Assembly (NCBI RefSeq): GCF_002300555.2
Contig: NZ_NTHN02000037.1
Coordinates: 1 to 51,274 of the forward strand
Reading direction: 5' to 3'
From: Alloyangia mangrovi
GTDB taxonomy: Bacteria; Pseudomonadota; Alphaproteobacteria; Rhodobacterales; Rhodobacteraceae
Length of the DNA: 51,274 nucleotides
The position numbers and the translations under genes were made by a program. This document shows, piece after piece, positions 27,451-37,110 of the stretch. Numbering within the stretch: the stretch's first letter is position 1; the number at the start of each line of letters is the position of its first letter. Under the pieces are notes generated by a model. The model was not told where the DNA came from. It worked only from the letters and a program-made list of their open reading frames with translations, and did no database searches.

Positions 27451-28755
27451 TCAGATGTCGAGCGTGGTGTCCCGCTCCCAGCGGGAGAAATGCGACACGA
27501 AGGACGTCCACTCCTGCATCTTCATCTTGGTGTAGGAGGCGGAGAATTCGGCGCCCATCATCTCCTTCAGCTCCGCGTCCGCGTCATAGGCCCGGACCGC
27601 GTCCAGAAGGTTCAGCGGCAGGCGCGGCGCGTCCGTCACCAGGTGACCCTCGGCGTACATGTCGATGTCGTGGCGCTTGCCCGGATCGGCCTTGGAGCGG
27701 ATGCCGGAAAGGCCCGCGGCAATGATCACCGCCTGCAGCAGGTAGGGATTGACCGCGCCGTCGGGCAGGCGCAGCTCGAAGCGGCCGGGGCCGGGCACCC
27801 GCACCATGTGGGTGCGGTTGTTGCCGGTCCAGGTGACGGTATTGGGCGCCCAGGTCGCGCCGGAGGTCGTGCGCGGCGCGTTGATCCGCTTGTAGCTGTT
27901 GACCGTCGGGTTGGTGATCGCCGCCAGCGCCTCGGCGTGCTTCATGATGCCGCCGAGGAAGTGCCGCCCCTGATCCGACAGGCCCAGGTCCTTGCCGAGA
28001 TCGGCAAAGGCGTTGACCTTGCCCTCGGTATCCCAGACCGAGATATGCGCATGGCAGCCGTTGCCGGTCAGCCCCTCGATGGGTTTGGGCATGAAGGTGG
28101 CGCGCAGCCCGTGTTTCTCGGCCACGGATTTCACCATGAACTTGAAGAAGCTGTGGCGGTCGGCGGTGGTCAGCGCGTCAGCGAACTCCCAGTTCATCTC
28201 GAACTGGCCGTTGGCGTCCTCGTGGTCGTTCTGGTAGGGACCCCAGCCCAGTTCCAGCATGTAATCGCAGATCTCGGCGATCACGTCGTAGCGGCGCATC
28301 ACCGCCTGCTGGTCGTAGCAGGGCTTCTCGGCGGTGTCGAAGGGGTCGGAGATCTGGTCGCCCTCGGGGGTGAGCAGGAAGAACTCGGCCTCGATCCCCG
28401 TCTTCACCCGCAGCCCTTCCGAGGCCGCCTCGGCCACCAGCTTGCGCAGCACGTTGCGCGGTGCCTGCGCGACGTCGTCGCCCTCCATCACGCAATTGGC
28501 GGGCACCCAGGCCACCTCGGGCTTCCACGGCAGCTGGATCGCCGCCTCGGGGTCGGGCACGGCGAGCATGTCGGGATGCGCCGGGGTGAGGTCGAGCCAT
28601 GTGGCGAAGCCGGCAAAGCCCGCACCGTCCTCCTGCATGTCCGCGATCGCCTGCGCCGGCACCAGCTTGGCGCGCTGGCCGCCGAAAAGGTCGGTGTAGG
28701 AGATCATGAAGTACTTCACGCCGCGCGCCCGGGCGAATTCGGCCAGATCAGCCAT
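27451..28755 (-). CDS. gmaS: gamma-glutamylmethylamide synthetase (glutamine synthetase-like)
   Basis: Makes gamma-glutamylmethylamide from glutamate, methylamine and ATP. The 434-residue protein belongs to the glutamine synthetase superfamily: GIEAEFFLLTPEGD, NDHEDANGQFEMNW, FMPKPIEGLTGNGCHAHIS and NTVTWTGNNRTHMVRVPG cover the metal, glutamate and ATP sites. It lacks the adenylylation loop of ordinary GlnA. ATG 28755 has AAGGGA about 7 bases upstream. Its place between mgsC and mgdA is the strongest evidence for GmaS over other glutamine synthetase-like enzymes. It marks the organism as able to use methylamine, at least as a nitrogen source. Confidence 0.93.
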   Translation of the reverse strand: MADLAEFARARGVKYFMISYTDLFGGQRAKLVPAQAIADMQEDGAGFAGFATWLDLTPAHPDMLAVPDPEAAIQLPWKPEVAWVPANCVMEGDDVAQAPRNVLRKLVAEAASEGLRVKTGIEAEFFLLTPEGDQISDPFDTAEKPCYDQQAVMRRYDVIAEICDYMLELGWGPYQNDHEDANGQFEMNWEFADALTTADRHSFFKFMVKSVAEKHGLRATFMPKPIEGLTGNGCHAHISVWDTEGKVNAFADLGKDLGLSDQGRHFLGGIMKHAEALAAITNPTVNSYKRINAPRTTSGATWAPNTVTWTGNNRTHMVRVPGPGRFELRLPDGAVNPYLLQAVIIAAGLSGIRSKADPGKRHDIDMYAEGHLVTDAPRLPLNLLDAVRAYDADAELKEMMGAEFSASYTKMKMQEWTSFVSHFSRWERDTTLDI

Positions 28756-28832
28756 GGTGGTCCCTTTCGTTCCCTGTTGGTACCGGCGGGGCGTTGGCCG
28801 CCCTCGCCATTTTGCGTCCGGGGCTATGGCGG

Positions 28833-30170
28833 TCAGAAGCCGCCCTTGCCCGGCCACCAGTTTGTGCCGGCAAGCGGCACCTGCGCCATGGCTGCGGCTT
28901 CCATCGTGAGCGCGCAGAGGTCTTCCGGCTCGAGATTGTGCACATGGCTCTTGCCGCAGGCCCGGGCGATCGTCTGGCACTCGAGGGTCATCACGTTGAG
29001 ATAGTTGCGCAGGCGGCGCCCGGCGGCGATGGGATCGAGGCGGGACATCAGCTCGGGATCCTGCGTGGTGATGCCGGCCGGATCGCGCCCCTCGTGCCAG
29101 TCGTCATAGGCCCCGGCGGTGGTGCCGAGCCGTTGGTACTCGTCTTCCCACTTGGGATCGTTGTCGCCGAGCGCGATCAGCGCGGCGGTGCCGATGGCCA
29201 CCGCATCCGCGCCCAGCGCCAGCGCCTTGGCCACATCCGCGCCGGTGCGGATGCCGCCCGAGACCACCAGCTGCACCTCGCGGTGCATGCCCAGATCCTG
29301 CAGCGCCTGCACGGCAGGGCGAATGCAGGCCAGCGTCGGCTGGCCGACATGCTCGATGAACACATCCTGCGTCGCGGCGGTACCGCCCTGCATGCCGTCG
29401 AGCACCACGACGTCGGCCCCGGCCTTCACCGCCAGCGCGGTGTCGTAATAGGGGCGCGCGCCGCCGATCTTCACGTAGATCGGCTTTTCCCAGCCGGTGA
29501 TCTCGCGCAGCTCGAGGATCTTGATCTCCAGATCGTCCGGCCCGGTCCAGTCGGGGTGGCGGCAGGCCGAGCGCTGGTCGATGCCCACCGGCAGGTCGCG
29601 CATCCCGGCGACCCGCTCGGTGATCTTCTGGCCGAGCAGCATGCCGCCGCCGCCGGGCTTGGCGCCCTGCCCCACGACCACCTCGATGGCATCGGCACGG
29701 CGCAGGTCGTCGGGGTTCATGCCGTAGCGGCTCGGCAGGTACTGGTAGACCAGCTTTTCGCTATGCCCGCGTTCTTCCTCGGTCATGCCGCCGTCGCCGG
29801 TGGTGGTCGAGGTGCCGGAGAGCGTCGCGCCGCGGCCGAGGGCTTCCTTGGCGTTGCCCGAGAGGGCGCCGAAGGACATGCCCGCGATGGTGATCGGGAT
29901 CTTCAGCTCGATCGGCTTCTTGGCGAAGCGCGTGCCGAGCACCACCGAGGTGTCGCATTTCTCGCGGTAGCCCTCGAGCGGGTAGCGGCTGATCGAGGCG
30001 CCGAGGAACAGCAGGTCGTCGAAATGCGGCACACGGCGCTTCGCCCCGCCGCCGCGGATGTCGTAGATGCCGGTCGCCGCCGCGCGGCGGATCTCGGAGT
30101 TGATCTCGCGCGAGAAGGTCCAGGACTGGCGGGGTTCGGTCTGGGGAGTGTGCTGGGGTGTCTTGTCCAT
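28833..30170 (-). CDS. mgsC: NMG synthase subunit C (glutamate synthase FMN domain-like)
   Basis: A 445-residue homologue of the central FMN-binding domain of glutamate synthase large subunit. Motifs: IAGMSFGALSGNAKEALGRG, STTTGDGGM, QGAKPGGGGMLLGQK, KIGGARPYYDTALAVKAGAD, DGMQGGTAAT and SGGIRTGADVAKALALGADA. The Cys set in ECQTIARACGKSH and EDLCAL matches the iron-sulfur ligands. Together with MgsA and MgsB it forms a three-part NMG synthase that transfers the methylamine group to give N-methylglutamate. ATG 30170 has GAGGAG just upstream, 10 bases after the mgsB stop. Confidence 0.93.
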   Translation of the reverse strand: MDKTPQHTPQTEPRQSWTFSREINSEIRRAAATGIYDIRGGGAKRRVPHFDDLLFLGASISRYPLEGYREKCDTSVVLGTRFAKKPIELKIPITIAGMSFGALSGNAKEALGRGATLSGTSTTTGDGGMTEEERGHSEKLVYQYLPSRYGMNPDDLRRADAIEVVVGQGAKPGGGGMLLGQKITERVAGMRDLPVGIDQRSACRHPDWTGPDDLEIKILELREITGWEKPIYVKIGGARPYYDTALAVKAGADVVVLDGMQGGTAATQDVFIEHVGQPTLACIRPAVQALQDLGMHREVQLVVSGGIRTGADVAKALALGADAVAIGTAALIALGDNDPKWEDEYQRLGTTAGAYDDWHEGRDPAGITTQDPELMSRLDPIAAGRRLRNYLNVMTLECQTIARACGKSHVHNLEPEDLCALTMEAAAMAQVPLAGTNWWPGKGGF

Positions 30171-30180
30171 GGTCCGCTCC

Positions 30181-30867
30181 TCAGTAGGCGTCGGCGTGGT
30201 CGATGTTGAAGTTGTAGAGCGTGCGGGCAGAACCGTAGCGCTTGAACTCCTCGGGCCTGGCATCCGCACCGGCGCGTTCGAGCAGCCCGCGCAGGATCTC
30301 GAGGTGCTCGGGGCGCATCTCCTTCTCGACGCAGTCGGCACCGAGCGATTTCACCGAGCCGCGCACGAAGAGCCGCGCCTCGTAGAGACTGTCGCCCAGC
30401 GCATCGCCAGCGTTGCCCAGAACGACCAGATTGCCCTTCTGCGCCATGAAGGCGGACATGTGGCCGATGTTGCCGTGCACGACGATGTCGATGCCCTTCA
30501 TCGAGATGCCGCAGCGCGAGCTGGCGTTGCCCTTGATGTTGAGCAGCCCGCCATGGCCGGTGGCCCCGGCGTACTGGCTGGCGTCACCCTCGATGATCAC
30601 CTCGCCGGACATCATGTTCTCGGCCACGCCCGGGCCGGCGGAGCCGGTCACATGCACGGTGGCGAGCTTGTTCATCCCTGCGCAGTAGTAGCCGGTCGAG
30701 CCCTTCACGGTGACCGAGATCGGCCCGTCGAGCCCCACCGCCATGGCATGGGCGCCGCGCGGGTTCTCGATAGTGAAGGTTTCGTTGCCCTTGGCCCTCG
30801 CGGCGGCCTGAAGGGTGGCGTTGACCTCGCGCAGCTCGGTTTCCAGCATATCCAGAACGGGCATCAC
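30181..30867 (-). CDS. mgsB: NMG synthase subunit B (GXGXG domain protein)
   Basis: A 228-residue homologue of the C-terminal GXGXG beta-helix domain of glutamate synthase. The repeating glycines are visible in GVAENMMSGEVIIEGDASQ, GATGHGGLLNIKGNASSR, and VHGNIGHMSAFMAQKGNLVV. This domain is structural in glutamate synthase. GTG 30867 abuts the mgsA stop directly; ATG 30864, one codon later, is equally likely, with GGGAG at good spacing. Being split from the FMN and amidotransferase domains into three genes is characteristic of the mgs/glx type. Confidence 0.91.
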   Translation of the reverse strand: MMPVLDMLETELREVNATLQAAARAKGNETFTIENPRGAHAMAVGLDGPISVTVKGSTGYYCAGMNKLATVHVTGSAGPGVAENMMSGEVIIEGDASQYAGATGHGGLLNIKGNASSRCGISMKGIDIVVHGNIGHMSAFMAQKGNLVVLGNAGDALGDSLYEARLFVRGSVKSLGADCVEKEMRPEHLEILRGLLERAGADARPEEFKRYGSARTLYNFNIDHADAY

Positions 30868-31755
30868 TCAGCGCTCCCAGAAGTAGACGGTGGCGGGCTC
30901 GGGTTCCCAGACGCGGGCGGCGTCGATCCCCGGCAGGTCGGCAAAGGCGCGGTATTCGCTGGCGAAGGCGACGTAATCCTCGGTCTCGGCCATCACGGCG
31001 GGCTTGCAGGCAACGGGGTCGCGCACCACGCCGAAGCCGGTCTTGGTGCCGGTGACGAAGGTGAAGAACCCATCGAGGTCCTTCAGCGTGCCTTCCAGTG
31101 CCTCGCCCAGTGTGGCGCCCTCGGCGATGCGCGAGGAGATATAGGCCGCGCCCACCTCGGTATCGTTCTCGGTCTTGGTGAAGACACCCTTCTTGGCGAG
31201 CTTGCGGCGCATGGCGTTGTGGTTCGACAGCGAGCCGTTATGCACGAGGCACTGGTCCCCGGCGGTCGAGAACGGATGCGCGCCGAGCGTGGTCACCGCG
31301 CTTTCGGTCGCCATGCGGGTGTGGCCGATGCCATGGCTGCCGCCCATCTCGCGGATGCCGAAGCGGGCGGCGACGTCCTTGGGCAGGCCCACCTCCTTGT
31401 AGATTTCCATGCTCTCGCCCGAGCCCATGACCCGCAGGCCGCGCGCCTCGAGGAAGCTCAGCGCCTCGGCCTCCTGCGCCACCGGAAGGGTCAGCACCGC
31501 ATGGGTGCTGGCGACGCGCATCGTCACCTCGGCGCCGAGCACCTCGGCCAGCGACGCGTCGAGACCGGCAAAGTCCTTGTCCGGCGTGTCCGACTGGACG
31601 GTGATCTTCAGGCCGGATGCCGCATCCCCGTAGATCGCGATGCCGGCGCTGTCCGGGCCGCGATCGGTCATGGTGATGAGCATGTCGGTCAGCATGTCGC
31701 CCAGCTTGGGGCGCAGCTCATCCCTTTTGAGGAAAAGGCCAACGATGCCGCACAT
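30868..31755 (-). CDS. mgsA: NMG synthase subunit A (class II glutamine amidotransferase)
   Basis: A 295-residue class II (Ntn-type) amidotransferase domain like the N-terminal domain of glutamate synthase. Cys2 follows the initiator Met (MCGIVGLF) and is the expected nucleophile. RGPDSAGIA, GIGHTRMATESAVTTLGAHPF and QCLVHNGSLSNHNAMRR give the glutamine-type pocket. In NMG synthase it would release methylamine from gamma-glutamylmethylamide. GGAGG lies upstream of ATG 31755. It is the first gene of the run through to mgdD, with a 144-base upstream region next to the regulator. Confidence 0.92.
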   Translation of the reverse strand: MCGIVGLFLKRDELRPKLGDMLTDMLITMTDRGPDSAGIAIYGDAASGLKITVQSDTPDKDFAGLDASLAEVLGAEVTMRVASTHAVLTLPVAQEAEALSFLEARGLRVMGSGESMEIYKEVGLPKDVAARFGIREMGGSHGIGHTRMATESAVTTLGAHPFSTAGDQCLVHNGSLSNHNAMRRKLAKKGVFTKTENDTEVGAAYISSRIAEGATLGEALEGTLKDLDGFFTFVTGTKTGFGVVRDPVACKPAVMAETEDYVAFASEYRAFADLPGIDAARVWEPEPATVYFWER

Positions 31756-31843
31756 GGGTCCTCCATAGAGTTCTGGAACGGGCGGAAGCGCCCCTTGCCA
31801 AAATCACTACCGGGAAACCTTTATTCCCTCCAAGAAAAACTCC

Positions 31844-31877
31844 GTCCGCAGGAAATTGTTTGTCCTCATCAGAAATT
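31844..31877. promoter_or_regulatory. candidate operator: imperfect direct repeat upstream of mgsA
   Basis: GTCCGCAGGAAATT (31844-31857) and GTCCTCATCAGAAATT (31862-31877) repeat about two helical turns apart in the A/T-rich gap between the XRE-cupin gene and mgsA. This would suit binding of the adjacent regulator. It is a visual match only. Confidence 0.25.
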
Positions 31878-31899
31878 TTCGCCCGCGAATTGGGCAGAG

Positions 31900-32538
31900 T
31901 CAGCGCTGCTGGGGGTAGGTGATGATCGACAGGTAGCGGATCGGCAGGGACATCAGCTCTTCCGGCCCGTGCGGCGCGTCAGAATCGAATAGCAGCGAGT
32001 CGCCGGGCTCCATCCGGTAGAGCCGATCGCCGTGCCGGTACCCCATCTCGCCCTCGAGCATGTAGAGCAACTCGATGCCCTCGTGCTGGAAGGTGGGGAA
32101 CTGGTCGCTCTCGCTGTCGAGGCTGATCATGTAGGGCTCGACCACCACGCCCGAGTTGTTCGAGCCGATATGGCCGAGCAGGTGGTACTGGTGCCCGGCG
32201 CGGGTGCCGGCGCGCTCGATCTCCACCCCCTCACCGGCCTTGACGTGCATGCAGCCGCGCTCTTCCTCGTAGCCGGAGAACAGCTGCACCAGCGGCACGC
32301 GCAGCGCATGGGCCAGCGTCGAGATGGTGGTGAGCGACGGTGAGATGACGCCGTTCTCGATTTTCGAGAGCATCCCCACGGACAGGCCGGTCTGCGTGGC
32401 GAGGTCCGCGACAGTCATCCGCTGCCGCTTGCGCAGCTCGCGCACCTGCCGGCCAATTGCCACCTCGAGATTCTTCTCGCGCTGCTCGCGCAACGCGTGG
32501 GGGTTCTGCTGCAGCGCCTTGTCGTCCCGCTTGGCCAT
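31900..32538 (-). CDS. XRE family regulator with cupin sensor domain
   Basis: A 212-residue protein. The N-terminal helix-turn-helix is [21 protein letters not shown], followed by [11 protein letters not shown]. The C-terminal half is a cupin barrel ([20 protein letters not shown], then LEPGD-like [16 protein letters not shown]) that probably senses a small ligand. Such PuuR-like regulators often control amine or amino-acid catabolism. ATG 32538 is chosen because AAGGAG lies 7 bases upstream. It is on the same strand and directly upstream of mgsABC-gmaS-mgdABCD, so it likely controls that operon; the ligand may be a pathway intermediate. Confidence 0.88.
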   Translation of the reverse strand: MAKRDDKALQQNPHALREQREKNLEVAIGRQVRELRKRQRMTVADLATQTGLSVGMLSKIENGVISPSLTTISTLAHALRVPLVQLFSGYEEERGCMHVKAGEGVEIERAGTRAGHQYHLLGHIGSNNSGVVVEPYMISLDSESDQFPTFQHEGIELLYMLEGEMGYRHGDRLYRMEPGDSLLFDSDAPHGPEELMSLPIRYLSIITYPQQR

Positions 32539-32780
32539 CGGTGCTCCTTCGTCTTCCGGCGTCACGGGGCGCCGGGCCTGCCGCGCCCCGTAGGATGCAA
32601 GGCTGCGCATACCGCTGCTTGCTCGGCAAGACCCCTCTCCGGCACGCCTTCCGCCCGCGCCCCGTCGGACACAATTGCCGTAGCGGCCCCTCTCATCATC
32701 CCGAAGCCGAGGCCTTTGCTTGCTCCTTTGTGGTCAAGCGGCTATGGGATGCGCGCAATCTGGACAGCCGGAGCGAGGCC

Positions 32781-34253
32781 ATGGCCAAGGAAAAGAAAGC
32801 CCCCCGCCCCCGGGCACAAACGCCCAAGGGGTTCCGCGACTATTTCGGCACGGAAGTGACCGAGCGTGCACATATGCTGCATACCATCGCCGGGGTTTAT
32901 CATCGCTACGGCTTCGAGGCGCTGGAAAGCTCGGCCGTCGAGACCGTCGAGGCACTTGGCAAGTTCCTTCCGGACGTCGACCGTCCGAACGAGGGTGTCT
33001 TTGCCTGGGAAGACGATGACGACGGCTGGGTGGCGCTGCGCTACGACCTGACCGCGCCGCTGGCGCGGGTCTACGCCCAGCACCGCAACGACCTGCCCAC
33101 CCCCTACCGGCGTTACGCCATGGGGCCGGTCTGGCGCAATGAAAAGCCCGGCCCGGGCCGCTTCCGCCAGTTCTACCAGTGCGATGCGGATACCGTGGGC
33201 GCGCCCTCGGTGGCCGCCGACGCCGAGATCTGCGCGATGCTCTCGGACACGCTGGAAGAGGTTGGCATCCCGCGCGGCGACTACCTGGTGCGGGTCAACA
33301 ACCGCAAGGTTCTGAACGGCGTGCTCGAGACCATGGGCCTGTCGGATGACGCGCAGCAGCAGGCTGTCCTGCGCACCATCGACAAGTTCGACAAGGTCGG
33401 CGAGAGCGGCGTGCGGGAGCTTCTGGGCAAGGGGCGCCTCGACGCCTCGGGCGCCTATATCGACGGCGTGGGCCTTTCCGACGATCAGGCGGCGCCGGTG
33501 CTGGCCTTCCTGACCTCGAAGGGCACGGATGCGGGCGCGACGCTGGCCAACCTGCGCGCTGCCATCGGCGGCTCGGCGATCGGCGCCGAGGGCGTCGATG
33601 AGCTCGAGCAGATCGCCACGCTGCTCGACGCGGGCGGATATGGCTCGACCCGCATCGAGATCGACCCCTCGGTCGTGCGCGGGCTCGGTTATTACACCGG
33701 CCCGGTGTTCGAGGCGGAACTGACCTTCGAGATCCTCGACGAGAAGGGCCGCAAGCGGCAGTTCGGCTCGGTCTCGGGCGGCGGGCGCTACGACGACCTG
33801 GTCAAGCGCTTCACCGGCCAGTCCGTCCCGGCGACCGGCGTCTCGATCGGCGTCGACCGGCTGCTTGCCGCGCTGCGCGCCAAGGGCCGCATCGGCGGCA
33901 CGGCGCAGGGCCCGGTGGTGGTGACGGTGATGGATAAGGACCGCATGGCCGACTATCAGGCAATGGTTGCCGAGCTGCGCAACGCCGGCATCCGCGCCGA
34001 GGTCTACCTCGGCAACCCGAAGAACTTCGGCAACCAGCTCAAGTACGCGGACAAGCGCGAGTCCCCCGTGGCCGTCATCGAGGGCGGCGACGAGAAGGAC
34101 CGCGGCGTGGTGCAGATCAAGGATCTGATCCTCGGGGCCAAGCTGGCGCAGAGTGCCAGCCTCGAGGAGTGGAAGGAGCGCCCCTCGCAATACGAGGTGC
34201 CGCGCGACCAGCTGGTCGCCAAGGTGCGCGAGATCCTGAGCCAATGGGCGTGA
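32781..34253 (+). CDS. hisS: histidine--tRNA ligase
   Basis: A class II synthetase that charges tRNA-His. 490 residues from ATG 32781 (GGAGCGAGG upstream). Motif 2 and histidine-site sequences are seen in [39 protein letters not shown], and [11 protein letters not shown], and GGGRYDDLV precedes motif 3. A C-terminal anticodon-binding domain follows ([25 protein letters not shown]). It overlaps hisZ by 10 bases. The pairing of tRNA ligase with hisZ and hisG in one operon is usual in alphaproteobacteria. Confidence 0.96.
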   Translation: MAKEKKAPRPRAQTPKGFRDYFGTEVTERAHMLHTIAGVYHRYGFEALESSAVETVEALGKFLPDVDRPNEGVFAWEDDDDGWVALRYDLTAPLARVYAQHRNDLPTPYRRYAMGPVWRNEKPGPGRFRQFYQCDADTVGAPSVAADAEICAMLSDTLEEVGIPRGDYLVRVNNRKVLNGVLETMGLSDDAQQQAVLRTIDKFDKVGESGVRELLGKGRLDASGAYIDGVGLSDDQAAPVLAFLTSKGTDAGATLANLRAAIGGSAIGAEGVDELEQIATLLDAGGYGSTRIEIDPSVVRGLGYYTGPVFEAELTFEILDEKGRKRQFGSVSGGGRYDDLVKRFTGQSVPATGVSIGVDRLLAALRAKGRIGGTAQGPVVVTVMDKDRMADYQAMVAELRNAGIRAEVYLGNPKNFGNQLKYADKRESPVAVIEGGDEKDRGVVQIKDLILGAKLAQSASLEEWKERPSQYEVPRDQLVAKVREILSQWA

Positions 34254-35326
34254 ACTTCGCTGCCGAGAAGGCCGAGGCGGAACGGCTGAGGGCGGTTTTC
34301 GCCGAGGCCGGGGCGCAACCGCTCGACTGCGCGATCATGCAGTCGGCGGAGACGCTGCTGGACCTCTACGGAGAGGACATCCGCGCCCGCGCCTATGTCA
34401 CCCATGACCCGTCCCGCGGCGAGATGATGCTGCGTCCCGACTTCACCGTGCCGGTGGTCGAGATGCACATGTCGCACGGCGCCGATCCCGCCCGCTACAC
34501 CTACGCGGGCGAGGTCTTCCGCCGCCAGGAAGAGCACCCCGAGCGCCCGTCGGAATACTACCAGGTGGGCTACGAGGTCTTTGACCGGGGCGACCAGGCA
34601 GTGCTCGACGCCGAGGTCTTCGCGCTTTTCGCCGAGGTGCTGAAGCCGCATGCGCTGCGCCCGGTGACCGGCGATATCGGCATCCTGACTGCCGCCGTGG
34701 CGGGACTGCAAACCTCGCAGAAACGCCGCGACGCGCTCCTGCGCCACATCTGGCGGCCGCGCCGCTTCCGCGCCCTGCTCGACCGTTACTCGGGCAAGAC
34801 ACCGGTGCCCGCGACCCGCGCGGCGATGCTGGCGCAGGCGGATCCGATGGCCAAGGCCGGCCCGGTGATCGGCATGCGCAGCGAGCGCGAGATCGAGGCC
34901 CGCATCGCCGCCCTGCGCGCCGATGCCGCCGAGCCCGCCCTGCCGCGTGGACAGGTCGAGCTGATCGACGCCGTGCTGGCGGTGCGCGAGACCTGCTCGT
35001 TCGCGCTCGAGCACCTGCGCGACATCGCCGTGGACATGCCCGCGCTGCTGCCCGCGCTCGAGACCTTCGAGCGCCGTTGCGACGCGCTATCGGCGCGCGG
35101 CATCGACGTGGCCGAGCTCGACTTCGAGGCCAGCTACGGCCGCAGCTCGATGGAATATTACGACGGCTTCGCCTTCGGCTTCGTCTGCGAGAGCCGCCCG
35201 GACCTGCCCCCCATCGCCACCGGCGGGCGCTATGACGCGCTCACCCGGCGGCTCGGCGGCGGGCAGGAGATCCCCGCCGTCGGCGGCGTGATCCGGCCGG
35301 GCATCCTTCTGGAGGTGGCACGATGA
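34244..35326 (+). CDS. hisZ: ATP phosphoribosyltransferase regulatory subunit
   Basis: HisZ is a catalytically inactive paralogue of HisS that forms a complex with short-form HisG and gives it histidine feedback control. The 360 residues show the HisS-like core ([34 protein letters not shown]) but no anticodon-binding domain. ATG 34244 lies inside the end of hisS. The 3' end overlaps hisG by 4 bases (ATGA). Confidence 0.95.
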   Translation: MGVNFAAEKAEAERLRAVFAEAGAQPLDCAIMQSAETLLDLYGEDIRARAYVTHDPSRGEMMLRPDFTVPVVEMHMSHGADPARYTYAGEVFRRQEEHPERPSEYYQVGYEVFDRGDQAVLDAEVFALFAEVLKPHALRPVTGDIGILTAAVAGLQTSQKRRDALLRHIWRPRRFRALLDRYSGKTPVPATRAAMLAQADPMAKAGPVIGMRSEREIEARIAALRADAAEPALPRGQVELIDAVLAVRETCSFALEHLRDIAVDMPALLPALETFERRCDALSARGIDVAELDFEASYGRSSMEYYDGFAFGFVCESRPDLPPIATGGRYDALTRRLGGGQEIPAVGGVIRPGILLEVAR

Positions 35327-36015
35327 CCATCAAGCTCGGTGTGCCCTCCAAGGGCCGTCTGATGGAGAAGACCTTCGACTGGTTCGGCGCGCGCGGCGTC
35401 AAGCTCTCGCGCAGCGGCTCGGATCGCGAATACGCGGGCGCGGTCGAGGGCGTCGAGGACGTGTCGCTGGTGCTGCTCTCTGCCGGGGAGATCCCCCGCG
35501 AGCTGGCGGCGGGGCGCATCCACCTCGGTGTCACCGGCACCGATCTCGTGCGCGAGAAGTTGGTGCAATGGGACCAGAAGGTCGAGCAGCTGGCCGAGCT
35601 GGGCTTCGGGCAAGCCGATCTCATCGTCGCGGTGCCCGCCGCCTGGGTGGATGTCGACACGCTCGACGATCTCGACGGGGCCGCTGCCGCCTTCCGCGCC
35701 CGCCACGGCTTCCGCATGCGCATCGCCACCAAGTACCACCGCCTCGTGCGCGACTACCTGCGCATGGGCGGCGTGGCTGACTACCAGCTCGTCGACAGCC
35801 AGGGCGCGACCGAGGGCACGGTGAAGAACCTCACCGCCGAGGCCATCGCCGACATCACCTCGACCGGCGAGACGCTGCGCGCCAACCACCTCAAGGTGCT
35901 GGCCGAGGAGCCGGTGCTGCGCAGCCAGGCGACGCTCTTCCGTTCGCGCGCCGCGAAGCTCACCGAGGCCGACCGCGAGGCGATGCGCGGCCTCAGCGAG
36001 ATGCTCGGCGTCTGA
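35323..36015 (+). CDS. hisG: ATP phosphoribosyltransferase, short form
   Basis: First enzyme of histidine synthesis, joining ATP and PRPP. 230 residues, the short form that lacks the C-terminal regulatory domain and therefore needs HisZ, encoded just upstream. Motifs: GVPSKGRLMEKTFDWF, LAAGRIHLGVTGTDLVRE, ATKYHRLVRDYL and the PRPP-binding GATEGTVKNLTAEAIADIT. Two hairpins follow at 36025-36050 and 36070-36093. Confidence 0.96.
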   Translation: MTIKLGVPSKGRLMEKTFDWFGARGVKLSRSGSDREYAGAVEGVEDVSLVLLSAGEIPRELAAGRIHLGVTGTDLVREKLVQWDQKVEQLAELGFGQADLIVAVPAAWVDVDTLDDLDGAAAAFRARHGFRMRIATKYHRLVRDYLRMGGVADYQLVDSQGATEGTVKNLTAEAIADITSTGETLRANHLKVLAEEPVLRSQATLFRSRAAKLTEADREAMRGLSEMLGV

Positions 36016-36024
36016 CAACAAGAA

Positions 36025-36050
36025 TGCCCGGGAGAGCGATCCCCCGGGCA
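36025..36050 (+). terminator. hairpin after hisG
   Basis: TGCCCGGG and CCCGGGCA form an 8-base stem around a 10-base loop, starting 9 bases past the hisG stop. There is only a weak A/T stretch afterward. Confidence 0.6.
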
Positions 36051-36069
36051 AATCTGTTCGAAGCGATTT

Positions 36070-36093
36070 GCAACTTCCTTCGAAGGAAGTTGC
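36070..36093. terminator. perfect 24-bp palindrome between hisG and yghU
   Basis: GCAACTTCCTTC and its exact reverse complement GAAGGAAGTTGC are adjacent without a loop. It lies between convergent genes, 9 bases from the yghU stop, so it may end both transcripts. Confidence 0.6.
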
Positions 36094-36101
36094 CCTTCCC
36101 C

Positions 36102-36959
36102 TCACCCGGCCAGCTTGTCCTGCGTGCGCAGCTCGAAGTCAGAGGCGTCGTGACGCTCGTGCAACTGCTCCTCGAGCGGGCCAGTGGCCTTGTTGACCAT
36201 GCGGCCGCGCTTGACCGCCGGGCGCGCGTCGATCTCCTGCGCCCACCGCCGGACGTTGGCATAGCTTTCCACGTCGAGGAACTCGGCAGCCTCGTAGGCG
36301 CGGCCCAGCACCAGGTTGCCGTACCAGCACCAGATTGCGATGTCGGCGATGGTATAATCGTCACCCGCCATGAACCTGCGGTCCGCGAGGTTGCGGTCGA
36401 GCACGTCGAGCTGGCGCTTGGTCTCCATGGCGAAGCGGTTGATCGGATATTCCATCTTCGAGGGCGCATAGGCGTAGAAATGCCCGAAGCCGCCGCCGAG
36501 ATAAGGCGCGCTGCCCATCTGCCAGAACAGCCAGCTCAGCATCTCGGCCCGGTCTTCGGGCTTCCCGAGGAAGGCGCCGAACTTCTCGGCGAGGTGCAGA
36601 AGGATCGCGCCGGATTCGAAGACGCGCACCGGCGTGTCGCCCGAGCGGTCCATCAGCGCCGGGATCTTCGAGTTGGGGTTCACCTCGACGAAGCCCGAGC
36701 CGAACTGGTCGCCGTCGCCGATGCGGATCAGCCAGGCGTCGTACTCGGCGTCATGGCCGGCGGCGAGCAGCTCCTCGAACATCACCCCGACCTTCTGGCC
36801 GTTGGGCGTGGCGAGGCTGTAGAGCTGGAACGGGTGCTTGCCGACCGGCAGCGCCTTGTCGTGGGTCGCGCCGGCGATGGGACGGTTGATCGAGGCGAAC
36901 TGGCCGCCGTTCTCGGCATCCCATGTCCAGACCTTGGGAGGGGTGTATTCAGCGTTCAT
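36102..36959 (-). CDS. yghU: glutathione-dependent disulfide-bond oxidoreductase
   Basis: A 285-residue glutathione transferase-like protein of the YghU/Nu class. The thioredoxin-like N-terminal domain includes KHPFQLYSLATPNGQKVGVM and NPNSKIPALMD, the glutathione-binding SNAIP-type loop. The helical C-terminal domain includes LSWLFWQMGSAPYLGGGFGHF and YTIADIAIWCWYG. Family members bind two glutathione molecules and reduce disulfide bonds in the cytoplasm. ATG 36959 has GGAG about 9 bases upstream. Nearby genes give no further hint. Confidence 0.94.
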   Translation of the reverse strand: MNAEYTPPKVWTWDAENGGQFASINRPIAGATHDKALPVGKHPFQLYSLATPNGQKVGVMFEELLAAGHDAEYDAWLIRIGDGDQFGSGFVEVNPNSKIPALMDRSGDTPVRVFESGAILLHLAEKFGAFLGKPEDRAEMLSWLFWQMGSAPYLGGGFGHFYAYAPSKMEYPINRFAMETKRQLDVLDRNLADRRFMAGDDYTIADIAIWCWYGNLVLGRAYEAAEFLDVESYANVRRWAQEIDARPAVKRGRMVNKATGPLEEQLHERHDASDFELRTQDKLAG

Positions 36960-37110
36960 GAGAGAGGCTCCATTGTCTGATTGCGCCGAACCCTAGTGGT
37001 TTGGGGCGGAAAGGCCAGAGGCGGGGCTGTGCGTGGCGGCACATGTGGGTGTGAGGGGGGCTGCTGCGTTGATCCCGGCGGCGGCTCGGCTCGGGCATCT
37101 GCGAGCGATT

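Noticed and set aside
31756-31800. Sigma-54 promoter upstream of mgsA
   Set aside because: TGGCAAGGGGCGCTT has the first element, but the second GC element is not at the right spacing.
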